Positions 22,414 through 36,988 of a stretch of 64,000 nucleotides of DNA are shown in pieces. Each line of letters begins with the position of its first letter. The first letter of the stretch is position 1. The notes below the pieces were generated by a model. The model saw only the letters and a list, made by a program, of their open reading frames with translations. It was not told the origin of the DNA and made no database searches. Source of the DNA: Chrysomallon squamiferum. Its lineage: Eukaryota; Mollusca; Gastropoda; Neomphalida; Peltospiridae. The stretch lies in the NCBI GenBank assembly GCA_012295275.1, contig CM022672.1, positions 284,943-348,942 on the forward strand. Reading direction: 5' to 3'. The translations under genes were made by a program, and so were the position numbers.

Positions 22414-24065
22414 TTAATGTGACTAAGTTGGTGTGGTAATATCATTTTCACACAAATCTTTTTATATATATATATATATATATATTTTTTTCCTTTGATG
22501 ATCAGAAAACGTAGGATAAATTTTGCGGCTAAAAAAATCTAAGACAAATATCAGAAATTAAAAACCTGTAATCTGTGGCGATCATGTTATCCTCCGTTCA
22601 AATGCACGGTTCATTCCCTGCAGAAAACTTTAAATAAAACAAACAAAAAAAAACATTTCTCACATAGCCCAACAAAATTTGAGATGGGTATGTGATTCGT
22701 TTGATATTAAACTGGCAATAGCAGCTACCGTTTTGATATAAAGATTGCATAACTCAGCAAGTGAACGAAAGATGAGTGAATGAAATTCATACATAGTATA
22801 AAACAAAATCATTAACTGAACACAGATTCATGTGCAGTTTACGAGAATTCCACGAACAATCTATTTCGGTCTTCATGGCTGACAAATAAATTCAAATTGA
22901 TTTCATTGGTAACTACATAAAAGGACAGTTTCTAGTTCACAATTCAGGGAATAAATATCAGATGTGTGTGTGTGTGTGTGTAAAATTTGCAGAAATCTGT
23001 AAAATGCTCGCGACTTTTGATCACATTTACTTAGAAACATACAATCTGGATTATATTCTTTTAACATTCTGCACCTGCTTTATTTTATAACTGATTTAGT
23101 AAAAGCAAGAAAATTGGCATTAAAAAGACAGTTTTGTTTCATTTATCAGTAAAATGTCATGTCATGAATATGGAAAGAAGCGCAATTTGCCAAGGTTACA
23201 ATCTGCACATGCCGATATATAGTTATTGATATTTATTTTATAATCGATTTGCTGCATTGTAAACACAACAACATAATTTAAAAACTAGATTTTCTAATCC
23301 TAAACTGATCTACCGAAGCGTCTCCGATACAACAACTGCCAGGGTTTCTGTTGGTTCAAAATACAAAATGGCGCGTTGTAACTGAATAGGCTTATGTATG
23401 TCCTTTGATTAAATCCATGGCAATCAATTATGAAATGAGAACAGGTTTATCTCCTAAATTACTTAGAATTATGAACAGTTATTTTCTAGGTATTATTTCA
23501 ACAATTCTAGCAGGTCAAACAGTTTACAAATGTACCAAGTACTGACACAGAACTAAAATGGATGGTTTAAATTATTACAATAAATTATTTTGTTTTATTG
23601 CTTAGTGTGTTTCTGATCAATTTTCAAAGCTGATTCTGCTTTGCTATGAGACTGACAATGATATGTTGAACTATGAAAAGTGAATTTTCTCTCAGATATA
23701 AACTGTGTTAATTCACTGCTAGCAAGAAAACATTAACAACAGGTGTTTTGAAGTCAGGGACAAAAATTGTTCTTTCTAAAAACGGACTCCTCCATTCAGT
23801 AAGAGCACTGAACTGCAGACGATGAATAGAATGAAACATATCTGTACATGGTTTAGTATTTCTTACAACATGACACATATTTCATTTTCTTTACGTGATA
23901 TGTATTTTCGGCCGGCTCAGTCCATTAAAGTAATACTTAACTCACTCACAACAGACTGAAGAAATAATTTTAAAAAAAACAATTATCAAAGAAAAACGTT
24001 TGCATCCAGATTTCTGACACATACATACACACGCACCTAGTCACATGCAACTATGTATCGAATAA

Positions 24066-24188
<123 letters not shown>

Positions 24189-24414
24189 AAAGTAATAAAA
24201 TTGGTAGGAAGTCAGCAATGTCCTCTCCTAAACAAACAACAATTTAGAGCAGTTCTGTGACAAAGAAGGTAAACAGTAAATAACTAAAACACAGTTATAA
24301 AGATGTAGTTATCATTCCAATTTGAAAAAAATAAAGTGTTTTCTCAAAAATAAAATAAAGAAATAAAATAATTGAACGTCTGTAAATGTTTTTAAAATAC
24401 AAACGAAATTTAAC

Positions 24415-24452
<38 letters not shown>

Positions 24453-24710
24453 TTAAGGTCAGTATAACTGTTTTGTGTAAATAAAATTAATTTGGTTATA
24501 ATCTGGTAGAAATCAAGAAACAAACAGTATCCGAGAATGGCCGAAATCTTACGAATATATTAAAGGGAAATAATTCAAAACATTCAACGTCATGCTAAGT
24601 TTGTTGGAAAGTATTGATATCGTTCTTAGTAGGTGATTGTCTAAAAGTAGAGAACAGAAAGTATATACATAAATTATTTATAGTGCAAAAACAGGAAAGA
24701 AACAACCAAA

Positions 24711-27053
<2,343 letters not shown>

Positions 27054-30000
27054 ATAATTATCTTTATGTTTCCTTGAAAACCACATATAAATAAAAAGTA
27101 TGACATAAAGAATACCAATGTTTCAAAAGAAGACATTACCTAGAAGAATGTATGATGGCTGTATATTGTTACCATTAATGTATGATGGTGCTATCTGATT
27201 ACCCTATGCCATCTTTATACTGTATGGTGACATTTGTTTACACAGTTTATCAGAATGAAATAGAACCATTCTGAAAGTAATTTTTATCATCAGCTGTTGA
27301 GACAAGTGAGATAAAATTCCGTTTTGGCTTTTTCTTATGTCCGAATGCTATCATTCTGATTACAACTCTGGTTTTGCAATAACAGCATGTCAAGTGTTTT
27401 GTGACTCAGTATATTACTTACATGATTTATCAGAGTTTACGTTCAGATATTTCACACTTCCACCCAAATGTTATAGATTTAACCATGTCCATGTAAGGAG
27501 ACAATGGTTTAGTTTTTTTGTAATTGTTTTTCTAAGTCTAAGTACATGTTGATTTTCATTTAAAAAATCTTTTAAAATGTCTTGGAATCAGTTAAAACTA
27601 CAGAAATGTCTTTAAAAGCTCTGTGTTAGTAATTATAAAGAAGCAAATATCTGTAACAATATAAAGTCAGATATTTCCTGTAAATTGTAATAGATGTTTT
27701 TTTGCATATTAAAGTGCAGTTTATACAAAAACATCAGACAATTATATCAACATTTTAAAAAATGTCAGTTATATATCAACACAATAATGTGATTTTTTTA
27801 AAAAGTTTAGAATCTGTAAATGTTGACAATCATTAATCTAAAAGCTAAAAATCAACATTTAAAAGAATTATTTCTATAAACCATCTCTTGTGCATTTCTC
27901 TGTATGTATATTTACTTAATTATGTGGTTATTAATAATGTTTGTGAACTCTTCATAGTGTTTCACTTAGTATTTGATACTAGATGTTTGAAATGTCATAC
28001 TGAGAAAATATTATGCATTTTCATTCAATTTCTTTACCAAAGAATAGCTTTTAACAAAAATAATCTATTGAAGAAAATTACATTTTCTCAATAGTCGAGT
28101 AAAGAAAATTGCTTTTTCTCAGTATTCCAGTAAAGAACAGTACAGTACATTTTTTCAGTAGTCCAAACTTCAGAACTATTTGTTTAATATTTATTTTTTA
28201 ACTACTTAATTCGAAGTGGTAACTGCTGAAATGGCTGTTGTTTTTGTCTGGTGTGTGAAATTTTATTGTTATAAATTGAAAGTTTCTGTATTATTAAAAT
28301 ATTTTCATCATAGACTATGATTAGAAAAAACCCAGTAGTTGTGTTAATTTGATGGTAAGAAAAAAACTAAAATTAGTTGTGTAAATTTTCAAGATAATCA
28401 GTGTTAAATACAATAATAATTTCTCTTCTACCAAGACATCATTATATAAACATAGGTGTATCTTTTTTGATTATGATTTCATTTATTTTTTAATTATTTA
28501 AATTAAAAAATATATATTTTATTTATTTGATTTATTATTGTTATTTATTTAATCTTTAGAAACAGCAGTGACAACTATTTTTTTTTTTTTTTTAAAGAAT
28601 AATAGTTTAAGTTGAGTTCATGTTTGTATGAGATAACAGAATCAGATGATTCTGCTACTAGAAGCTTCAGTTCATGTTTGAATATAAAATGCAGAACTTT
28701 GCTTTGGAGAAATGAACCAGTCATAGCAGCAACTCTGATTGGCAGAAGACACAAATCACTGGGTATATTTATGTGTACAGCTTATATCAGTTTCATACCT
28801 GTGATAAGTGAACATCATTGACAGCCATTAGAACATTAATTTTGTAAAAATTTTGCTTAATGTAATTATTATATATTTTATAGTATGAATATGGATTTTA
28901 TAACAAACTTTTATATTCAGCATATAAATATAAAGTAGATGTTTATTTTACTTTTCTGTTTAGCCTATTATTAATTTGATTTGGTACAAGGAAAATTACT
29001 GTCTTTTTTTCAATGAGAATAAACCACTATACGAGCTTTTTAGAGAAATATATAGTAACATACTATTCTCCATCCTACCCCAATTACATTTTTCATTTAG
29101 TGTCTTTTTCTTTTGACAAGTGGAAGTTATATTGTTGTTATTTATGACCAAGAACAAATTATGCTGTCAGTATTAAGAAAATGTGTAAGTAGTTACTTAT
29201 CTCATTCATAATTTACAGATTTTCATACTTCCTTGTTCAAGTTGTGTTTTATTTATTTTGTTTTCATTATGTAACATTTATTTCAGAGATAACAGTTTCC
29301 TCCTAGTCTTTCTTTTTTTGATCTAGAGTAGTCTGCAGATTATTTCCTTGTCAGATAGTTGGCAGTTGAAATTTATTTAGATTTAGAATTTTAATATTTG
29401 TCATGATGTTACTGTCATGTAAGTAAACATGCTTTGTTGGTAATACTTACATGTAGAAAATATGCTATGTTGATGGAAAGTAAGATTACATAATGTTATG
29501 TTAATGTTTTAGTGGTAAATTTGCTCAAAACTGTTTATGTAGCATTCTTAGAACATTGACATAAACATTTAAAGATATGTAAATATGTTCTGTTTAGTCA
29601 GTTTTGAATGTCAGATTTATTACCTAAACTTACTTGGAATTCATTTTATTTAAATATATATTTTCATTTAGTTTCTGTATATTATTTTTAATCTCCTATA
29701 TTGATTATAGTTTTGTCTACACTTAAACTTATAAAAACAGACTTGTGAATATAGTAAACTCCTTTATGACAAATTATCACATAATAAAAACTTGTTTTTT
29801 TTAACACTAACTACAAATTTCTTTTGTTATGTTTGAAAATTTTATGCTGTGAAATAACCGACATCTCAAGTTAGTGAGGTCTAGTGGGTGGAGCTGATTG
29901 AGTATTAATATTATAAAAACACTTGTTAATTAATATATCAGTCATTGAGGCAACCTGTGAAAATATTAGTAAATTATTGTACAATGAATCTCCATGATCA

Positions 30001-33000
30001 TATTGCTTTTGAAATAATTGAAATTAGTTATAATTTATTGATATATCATTATGCTAGTTTTCTAAAAGTTTTAAGCTCACCATGTTGTAGAACTGCTTAT
30101 GTTCATACAAGTTATGTTTATAGAATTGTAATGCACATTAATCACTGTTTTTAGTTTTGCTTCTCAGTTTTTGTGCAATAAAAGCTAGTTTGACTTGAAG
30201 AATGAATTTTTGTTTCAATTTATGATATTGAATTATTATATTTGATACAAAGAAATGATTTATAATAATGTTTTAGAAATCTGTTGTGATAGTACATTGG
30301 ACTTCTTCATGATTTCTTCTGGGAAAAGGCTGCAACTGTTCAAACTATTTTCAAGTTTCATAATCACAAACATTTTTCTGTGTAATTACTTGAGAAGGCC
30401 CATAGAGGAGCATTAATTCTAGTGTGTCTTAAGTGTTACAGCTAATGTGTCTCAGTTACAGCTAGTATGCCTCAGTTGGTACAGCTAGTGTGTCTCAAGT
30501 GTTACAGCTAATGTGTCTCAGTGGTTACAGCTAGTGTGTCTCAGTGGTTACAGCTAGTGTGTCTCTGTACAGCTAGTGTGTCTCTACAGCTAATGTGTCT
30601 CAGTTGGTACAGCTAGTGTGTGTCTACAGCTAATGTGTCTCAGTGGTTACAGCTAGTGTGCCTCAGTTGGTACAGCTAATGTGTCTCAGTGGTTACAGCT
30701 AGTGTGTCTCAGTGGTTACAGCTAGTGTGTGTCTGGTTTCAGCTAGTGTGTCTCTGTACAGCTAGTGTGTCTCTGGTTACAGTTAGTGTGTCTCAGTGGT
30801 TACAGCTAGTGTGTCTCTGGTTACAGTTAATGTGTATCAGTGGTTACACCCAGTGTCCCAGTTGGTACAGCTAGTGTGTCTCAGTTGGTATAGCTAATGT
30901 GTCTCAGTAGTTACAGCTAGTGTGTCTCAATAATTACAGCTAATGTGTCTCAGTAGTTACAGCTAGTGTGTCTCACTGACAGCTAATGTCTGGTTACAGC
31001 TAATGTGTCTCAGTGGTTACAGCTAGTGTGTCTTAGTGGTTACAGCTAGTGTGTCTCAGTGGTTACACCTAGTGTCTTAGTCATTACAGCTGGTGTGTAT
31101 CAGTGATTAAAGCTAGGTGTATGTCGTTACTGCTAGTCTCTGTCATTACAGCTATTATATCTCTGATTACATCTACTGTGTCCCACCAGTGCTACAACTG
31201 TTTTATCAAAAGCTATGGTTGTGTTTAGAGACATCTTAGAAAAAGATGCCAAAGGAAAGCGTTATTTTTTTTCCTATGTGGTCATTAAGGTTATGTTTGA
31301 TCCTACAAACATTTGTAGATATGTTAAGTGTGTTAAATAAAAATTATATTATTTGCCTTCTTTCAAAACTAAGCCAACTTTTTTTTTCTTTAGCAAAGAT
31401 GTATCCTGCATTGTGATTGGCTTGTTCAGATTTTTCAGTCAGTGATATGGTTTTGGCTTTAGTCATACATCCTAAACAGCAGAGCTAAGATAATGAAAAC
31501 TTTTAACAGAAGACAAAGACAAAGTATAGATATATAATTATTGGTAATAAAACACAAGCAGTATTGTCAATCACAATAAATGCTTACGATATAAATCACA
31601 ACTAAAACAATAACAGTTGTCAATAATGTTGTATAAAGCTTTCTGAAGGCAAGACATTAAAACTGGTCACCTCTAGAAATACTGGTTATAAGATTTGAAC
31701 TTGTATTCAGCAGTAATCAACAATGTACTTTTTTTTTTTTTTCAGAGATAAAATACAAATTATAAAAGAACAGGATACAGTAAAAGAGATACACACACAA
31801 AAAATATACTTTTAAATATATATATATATATATACAGTATGTTTAGATAAACGATTTAGATATAAAGAATTTTACATACAACTTATGTTTAATTACTACA
31901 GAACTGGAAAAGTCAATATAGCAACAGATTTTTCAGCTTAACAACTGCATTAACTTGTATCAAAGTAAAATATAACACTAACAGTTGTCTTTAGAGCTAG
32001 AAATACATATAATGTTATTACTAGAATTAATATTTACATTTACATGTTTACATATGCAAATTAATACATAGATAAGAAGATTAAAGGGGTTATTAAGATA
32101 TAATTCTGACTTTTTAAAGAAAAAATGGAATGTTGATTTTATGTATATATATATTCATGAACAACCAATGTAAAGATATTAGACTATTAAAGATACATTA
32201 CTGAGAATATAGAAAAAGTTATCACAACCATCAATACTGTATAGCATTACAAAATACCAATAACCAAATACATAATCAGCATATATATCAACAATGCATT
32301 ACATACAAATTAAAACATATTTTTCTTTCACATTAAAGTAACAGGAATGTATATAGTCAAAATTTTTAAAGAGTACAATGTACACGCTAATAAGAATAAA
32401 AAAGCAATGAAATTTATAAATAAAATTATATAACACTATGTACAGGCTAAGATTAGTAAATGTTAATATAAATGTTTAATATTGATACAAGGCTACATTT
32501 AGATTTAAGCTGATATATTCAAATAATTCATGGTTATAAGGCTGTTATACTGACATAAAAATGCTATATGGGTATAAAGCTATTATAGGGATAGTTGTGC
32601 AGTAAGAAAAATATCAAATAGGATCAGGTAGTCATTCAAGGTAAACTGACAAACAAGGATGATATTAATGTTAAGGATAGGACTAAAATCATTGGATACA
32701 TTCAGGAAGACACATTCTGTTTTATATCAGCATTAAGGCTAAGGTTATTATATGTGGAAACAAAAACAGAGTAGGTAGGACCAATTATAAATACAACATG
32801 AAAGGCAAAACTGATAAGAATAAAACTGAGGGTAAGACATAAACACAACATTAACATTGAGGTAAAATTGATACAAAAAATTAACATTAAAATAAAGAAT
32901 AATATTGGTTAAAATGAAAGGGTAAATAGTAATATTATGTTATTAAAAAGCTAAGTGAAAATGTTCAGTACACCATAAACTGGTAAAGGGAGCATATTAC

Positions 33001-33320
33001 CTCCCCTTAATGTAATGACTTTACAAACATGTTTTTCAGTTTAAAAATGTTGGGTTTTTTGCAGTCGCTGTCATCAGAAAGTTACATTTCCCAAACACCT
33101 GTTTAGTTTAATGTTTTTATGGCTGTCAAATAAAGTCTATTTTTACATCAGATTAGACACTTAACATACTTCAGTGCAGTTCCTACTCTCTAAATCAACA
33201 AACATATTTCAGTAGTATTTCCAAATATATAGTGTTATATGAAACTGTTCATTATTTCAACTTTAACTACGAAATAACTAAAATCCGAATCAATCAATGA
33301 AGCCTACACATCAGTTATGT
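27054..33320. other. Convergent 3' region between TEX261 and ANKRD53
   Basis: About 6.3 kb of AT-rich DNA with no supported exon. It holds TEX261 3' UTR candidates (AATAAA at 27090, and another near 30177), a minisatellite (about 30425-31130), a TA run (31817-31835), and the ANKRD53 3' flank. Short open frames here have no coding character or recognisable homology. Confidence 0.6.
30425..31130. repeat. 23-bp minisatellite (cagctagtgtgtctcagtgg unit)
   Basis: Roughly 30 copies of a 23-bp unit with frequent short deletions (gtgtctctg, gtgtctacag variants). It lies downstream of TEX261 in the convergent 3' region. Confidence 0.9.
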
Positions 33321-36145
33321 TCAATTCATTTCACCACATCTCAGTACATATTCTTTGCCTTGAATGTTGGGAAAGTGATCTCGTTTTGACATCTGTTTGA
33401 GAGTGCTGGCCAGCTGGTCATGTAGGAATGGGTCAAAATCAGGCGAGCCTGACTTACTTGAAGACTCTGAATCATTCTTACAAAACTTGAAGTTGTTTCT
33501 GATGAGGAATGAACGAACATTATTGGACAGATGCAGTGGAGCCTCTACTGGAGAAATAACATCCTGATCGTATTTGCGCTTTGTGAGCACATCACAGATA
33601 ATCTTTGGTTTGAACACAACTGGACGTTCACTGACACTTGGATCTCTCGCCAGCTCCTTCTCAAGCAGGTCATTGGGAAGGTCAGGTTTGCGCAGCTTCT
33701 TCAACACCATGGATTTAGAGTCTTCCAAATCAGACAAAGTGATCACCTGCTCAAACTTGCCAGTGAAGTACTTTGGAGCAAATTTAAGTTTTGGCATCAT
33801 GGTATATTCATCTCGAGGATACAGATCTTTAAGAATTGGTACATACTCCTTCTCATTCAGCTTAGAGTACTTGATCCATGGGTTGGGATGAGAGACCTCA
33901 GATGATTTCAATGATGATTTTGCTGGTGTCATTTTGCTTTCTTTTTCTTTTGACCTGCTCGTATCTTCTCTGTCGGATTCATGCTGCATGTCATCTAACA
34001 AATCACTGGAGGTGAGTTCTCTCCTTGAAGAAGGAGTTGTACTTTTTTCTCTCATCTCTGTGCTAACTTTTGAAATATATTCAGATGCAATGCTGTTTGC
34101 CTTATAAATGCCCTGCTGGTCATCAGCTCTCAGGTGTAGTCCTGTTGGTTTCACCTCTAGTTTTCTGTCTTTTACAAACTGCTGGAAGGCTTTCTCTGTC
34201 TGTGCTTCACGTATTGCTTGAAATTCTTCATCATTCTCTATCTCCTGCAGAACTTGCTGCATCTTCAGTTTCTTCAGCTGCAGAAGTTCTTTAGCTACAT
34301 GTTCCTTGTCCTGATGCCAAATCTCTGCTGCTAAGATTCTGTATACAATTATTCAAACAATGTTAGAAATTTTACAATGATCATACTTCAAAATTCATCA
34401 AATAACAAACTGAAAGCAGATTTCCATTTCTATCATAAATTACTTGAAATATAAAACCACAACAATACTTACCTAGCACATTTTCTATGTCCCCACAGTT
34501 TGGCCAGATCTAAAGGTGTGTTACCTCTGCAATCTTTGGCTTGGACATTGGCTCCATTTTCAATCAGCAGCTTCAGACACTGTACATGTCCTTCACTGGC
34601 AGCCTGGTGAGCGGGTGTGATGCCATCTTCATTACACCTGTGTTATAAACAAATATTAATATCTCTAAATTAACAAACATTATATCTTTAAAAAAAAAAA
34701 AATTATTACCAAAATAACAAAATTACTAAAACAACAAACATTAATACTCAAATAAAATACTACTTAACTAATTATTGCTCAAATTATAAAATATTATTAC
34801 TCAAATAACAACAAACATTATTATGGTAACAACTAAAATAATTAACATTATTTCTCAAATAACAAACATTACTACTCCAGTAACAAACAATATTATAAAA
34901 TTACAAGCATTACTCCTAAAATAACAAAAAATGCTCAAATAACAAACATTACTACTGAAATATAATTGATCTCTAATAAAATGAAATATCAGTCTTACTT
35001 GATATTCAAAACTACATTAACATTCTTACATGGATAGATCAGGATGTTTTTCTAGTAAGTAAGTCAAACACTGCAGTGCTCTCTTTCCTGTTTGGTTACT
35101 AATCACAAGATGGATAGCTCGCCAACCAGTCGAACTTGGAAGATTCACATCCATCTTGAACTTTTCAATGCAAACCTTCAGACAGTCTAACCTACCATGG
35201 ATAGCTGAAAGATGGAGTGCTGTCAGGCCCTACAAACAAACATATAACAAAACTGAGACAGAGTTCTGTCAGACTTACAAATAAAAATATAACAATGCTG
35301 TCACATCTTACAAACAAAAAATATAACAAAGCTGAAATAGAGTACTGTCAGACTCTACCAGCAAAAATATAACAAAGTTGAAACAGAGTGCTTTTAGACC
35401 CTATGAACAAAAATTTAACTAAGCTGAAACAGTGCTGTCAAATGCTACATAATAAAATATAACAAAGCTGTAATATAGTTCTATCGCACCATACAAATAC
35501 AAATAAAGCTGAAATATTAATGTTGTATTATATAACACTGTCAGACCATTAAACAAAACTATAACAAAGCTATAATACAATACACTCGAACCACTGCAAA
35601 ACCAAATATAAGTGCTGAAATATTAATGTTGTCAAATCCTAGGAACAAACAAAAATTAATACGAAACTTAAATATGAATGTTGTCAGGCCGATTAACAAA
35701 AAACGAAACAAAACTTAAATTTAATAATTAATTGAGATATTTGTTTGCTGACAAACAACAAGAAAATACTGAAGTTTTCTCAACTTATACACACGAAGAT
35801 ACACTATAAAATAAAATGAATTATTATCACATTTTAAAGCCTGCAGTCACATAGAAATGTATGTTGTATAAATAAAATTAATAGTTTAACAACTAATACG
35901 TTCATTACATTTTTGTCATAATTCAATTTTCCTCCTGCATCTCGTAGACTTTGTTTCAACCATTCAACATCTCCGATTGCTGCTGCCATGAATTCATCGT
36001 CTGAAAGTTTTTTGTCGCTCGAAGTTCTCACGGGACTACGTCTCAGTCGCAGAGTTTTGCTTGTTTTCGTTACACTTGAACCTGATCCTTTACCTAACGG
36101 AATTTCGCTTAAAGTTCTGGATGTTCCAGAATCTTCGAAAGACAT
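33321..36145 (-). CDS. ANKRD53: ANKRD53-like ankyrin-repeat protein
   Basis: Four exons on the complement: 35909-36145, 35030-35229, 34473-34637, 33321-34338; 539 residues, all phases close. A basic Ser-rich N-terminus precedes DEFMAAAIGDVEWLKQSLRD (human ANKRD53 has a close match, AAAVGNVEWL). About three ankyrin repeats follow (about residues 80-185), with clear GLTALHLSAIHGRLDCLK and GITPAHQAASEGHVQCLK units. A charged helical stretch beginning AAEIWHQDKEHVAKELLQLK corresponds to the human segment after its repeats. The long C-terminal exon is polar and probably mostly disordered, and includes DLYPRDEYTMMPKLKF, weakly like the human C-terminal YPRVWPYRMK region. Family knowledge: human ANKRD53 is linked to spindle dynamics; the role here is inferred. 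It lies head to head with ENO4, 843 bp between start codons. Confidence 0.88.
35215..35715. repeat. About 46-bp array seeded on the ANKRD53 exon-2 acceptor
   Basis: Versions of tgtcaggccctacaaacaaa recur near 35221, 35267, 35299, 35346, 35392, 35436, 35482, 35539, 35630 and 35682. The first is the real junction (minus GTAG|GGCCTGACA): its left half is exon 2 and its right half the acceptor. Copies degrade with distance, though the last again reads tgtcaggcc. Confidence 0.75.
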
Positions 36146-36988
36146 TATATGAAAAACTCTGGTATAGTTTTAGTATATTTTATTTTATTTTTTATTTGAA
36201 ATACAAGTCTTAAAACAACGTCATTTAATAACAAACTTTCTTTTCTGGTCGGTTGCTCCCAAACCAAAAAGAAAGCGTGTCGTGGCTTTCGATTGTCGTA
36301 AAATATTTGCAGCAATGTAACTTAATGTTACTATTACAGATTACGGGTTTTATGGATATTTAAATATTTTATTTTATTGATTTATTTATTAATAATAACT
36401 TTAGTTCTTATTTTGATCGTCAGAATGGTAGAATGAAAACTTGATAGCAATCCCATAATTCTATATCCTTGACGACCACAAAGATGGATTCCAGGAGCGA
36501 AACATTTTTGTTTTTAAATTAGTGAATATCAGATTAATGTTCTGCTTGTGGGTAACATTTTTATTTCTATGCTTATTAAATAGTACATGTCCACATATTA
36601 TATTGTCTCAGAATCTGCAGAAACAGAATTCATAACAGAAAGTTTTGTACTAATATGTGCTTTATATTTAATACTACATTTGCGACAAAATACTTTTTTC
36701 AAATATGAAATAAGAATGAAATGACAACAAATATTTAAAAACTTTGCAGTTATTAACAGTAGTTAACAGACATTTCATTAACATTTTTTCGGTAATATTT
36801 TTAATAATTCATTTTAGAATAATGTTTAGATTTTAATTAAAACGTTTTATGTATATATTCATAAGGAAATTGTCTTTCCATTTATATATGTGTGTGTGTG
36901 TGTGTGTACACACATTTAGCAATATTTTTCATTTAAAAAAAAAATGTTTTTACTAATTATGTAACTCTAACAAATATTTCAGAAAAAA
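36146..36988. promoter_or_regulatory. Candidate bidirectional promoter, ANKRD53 / ENO4
   Basis: 843 bp separate two diverging start codons. AG at 36981-36982 (ATTTCAG) just before the ENO4 ATG looks like an acceptor, so ENO4 probably has an untranslated first exon within this interval, further shortening the gap. A (GT)n run lies at 36888-36907. No perfect X-box, TATA or CpG island was seen. Confidence 0.5.

Noticed and set aside
27337-27552. 71-codon plus-strand open frame downstream of TEX261
   Set aside because: No homology, no coding bias, and it lies in AT-rich 3' flank.
30689-30874. 61-codon open frame in the 23-bp minisatellite
   Set aside because: Product of the repeat sequence, not a gene.
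36246-36262. GTTGCT...AAACC in the ANKRD53/ENO4 interval as an X-box
   Set aside because: Only one half-site fits the RFX consensus; the other half fails.
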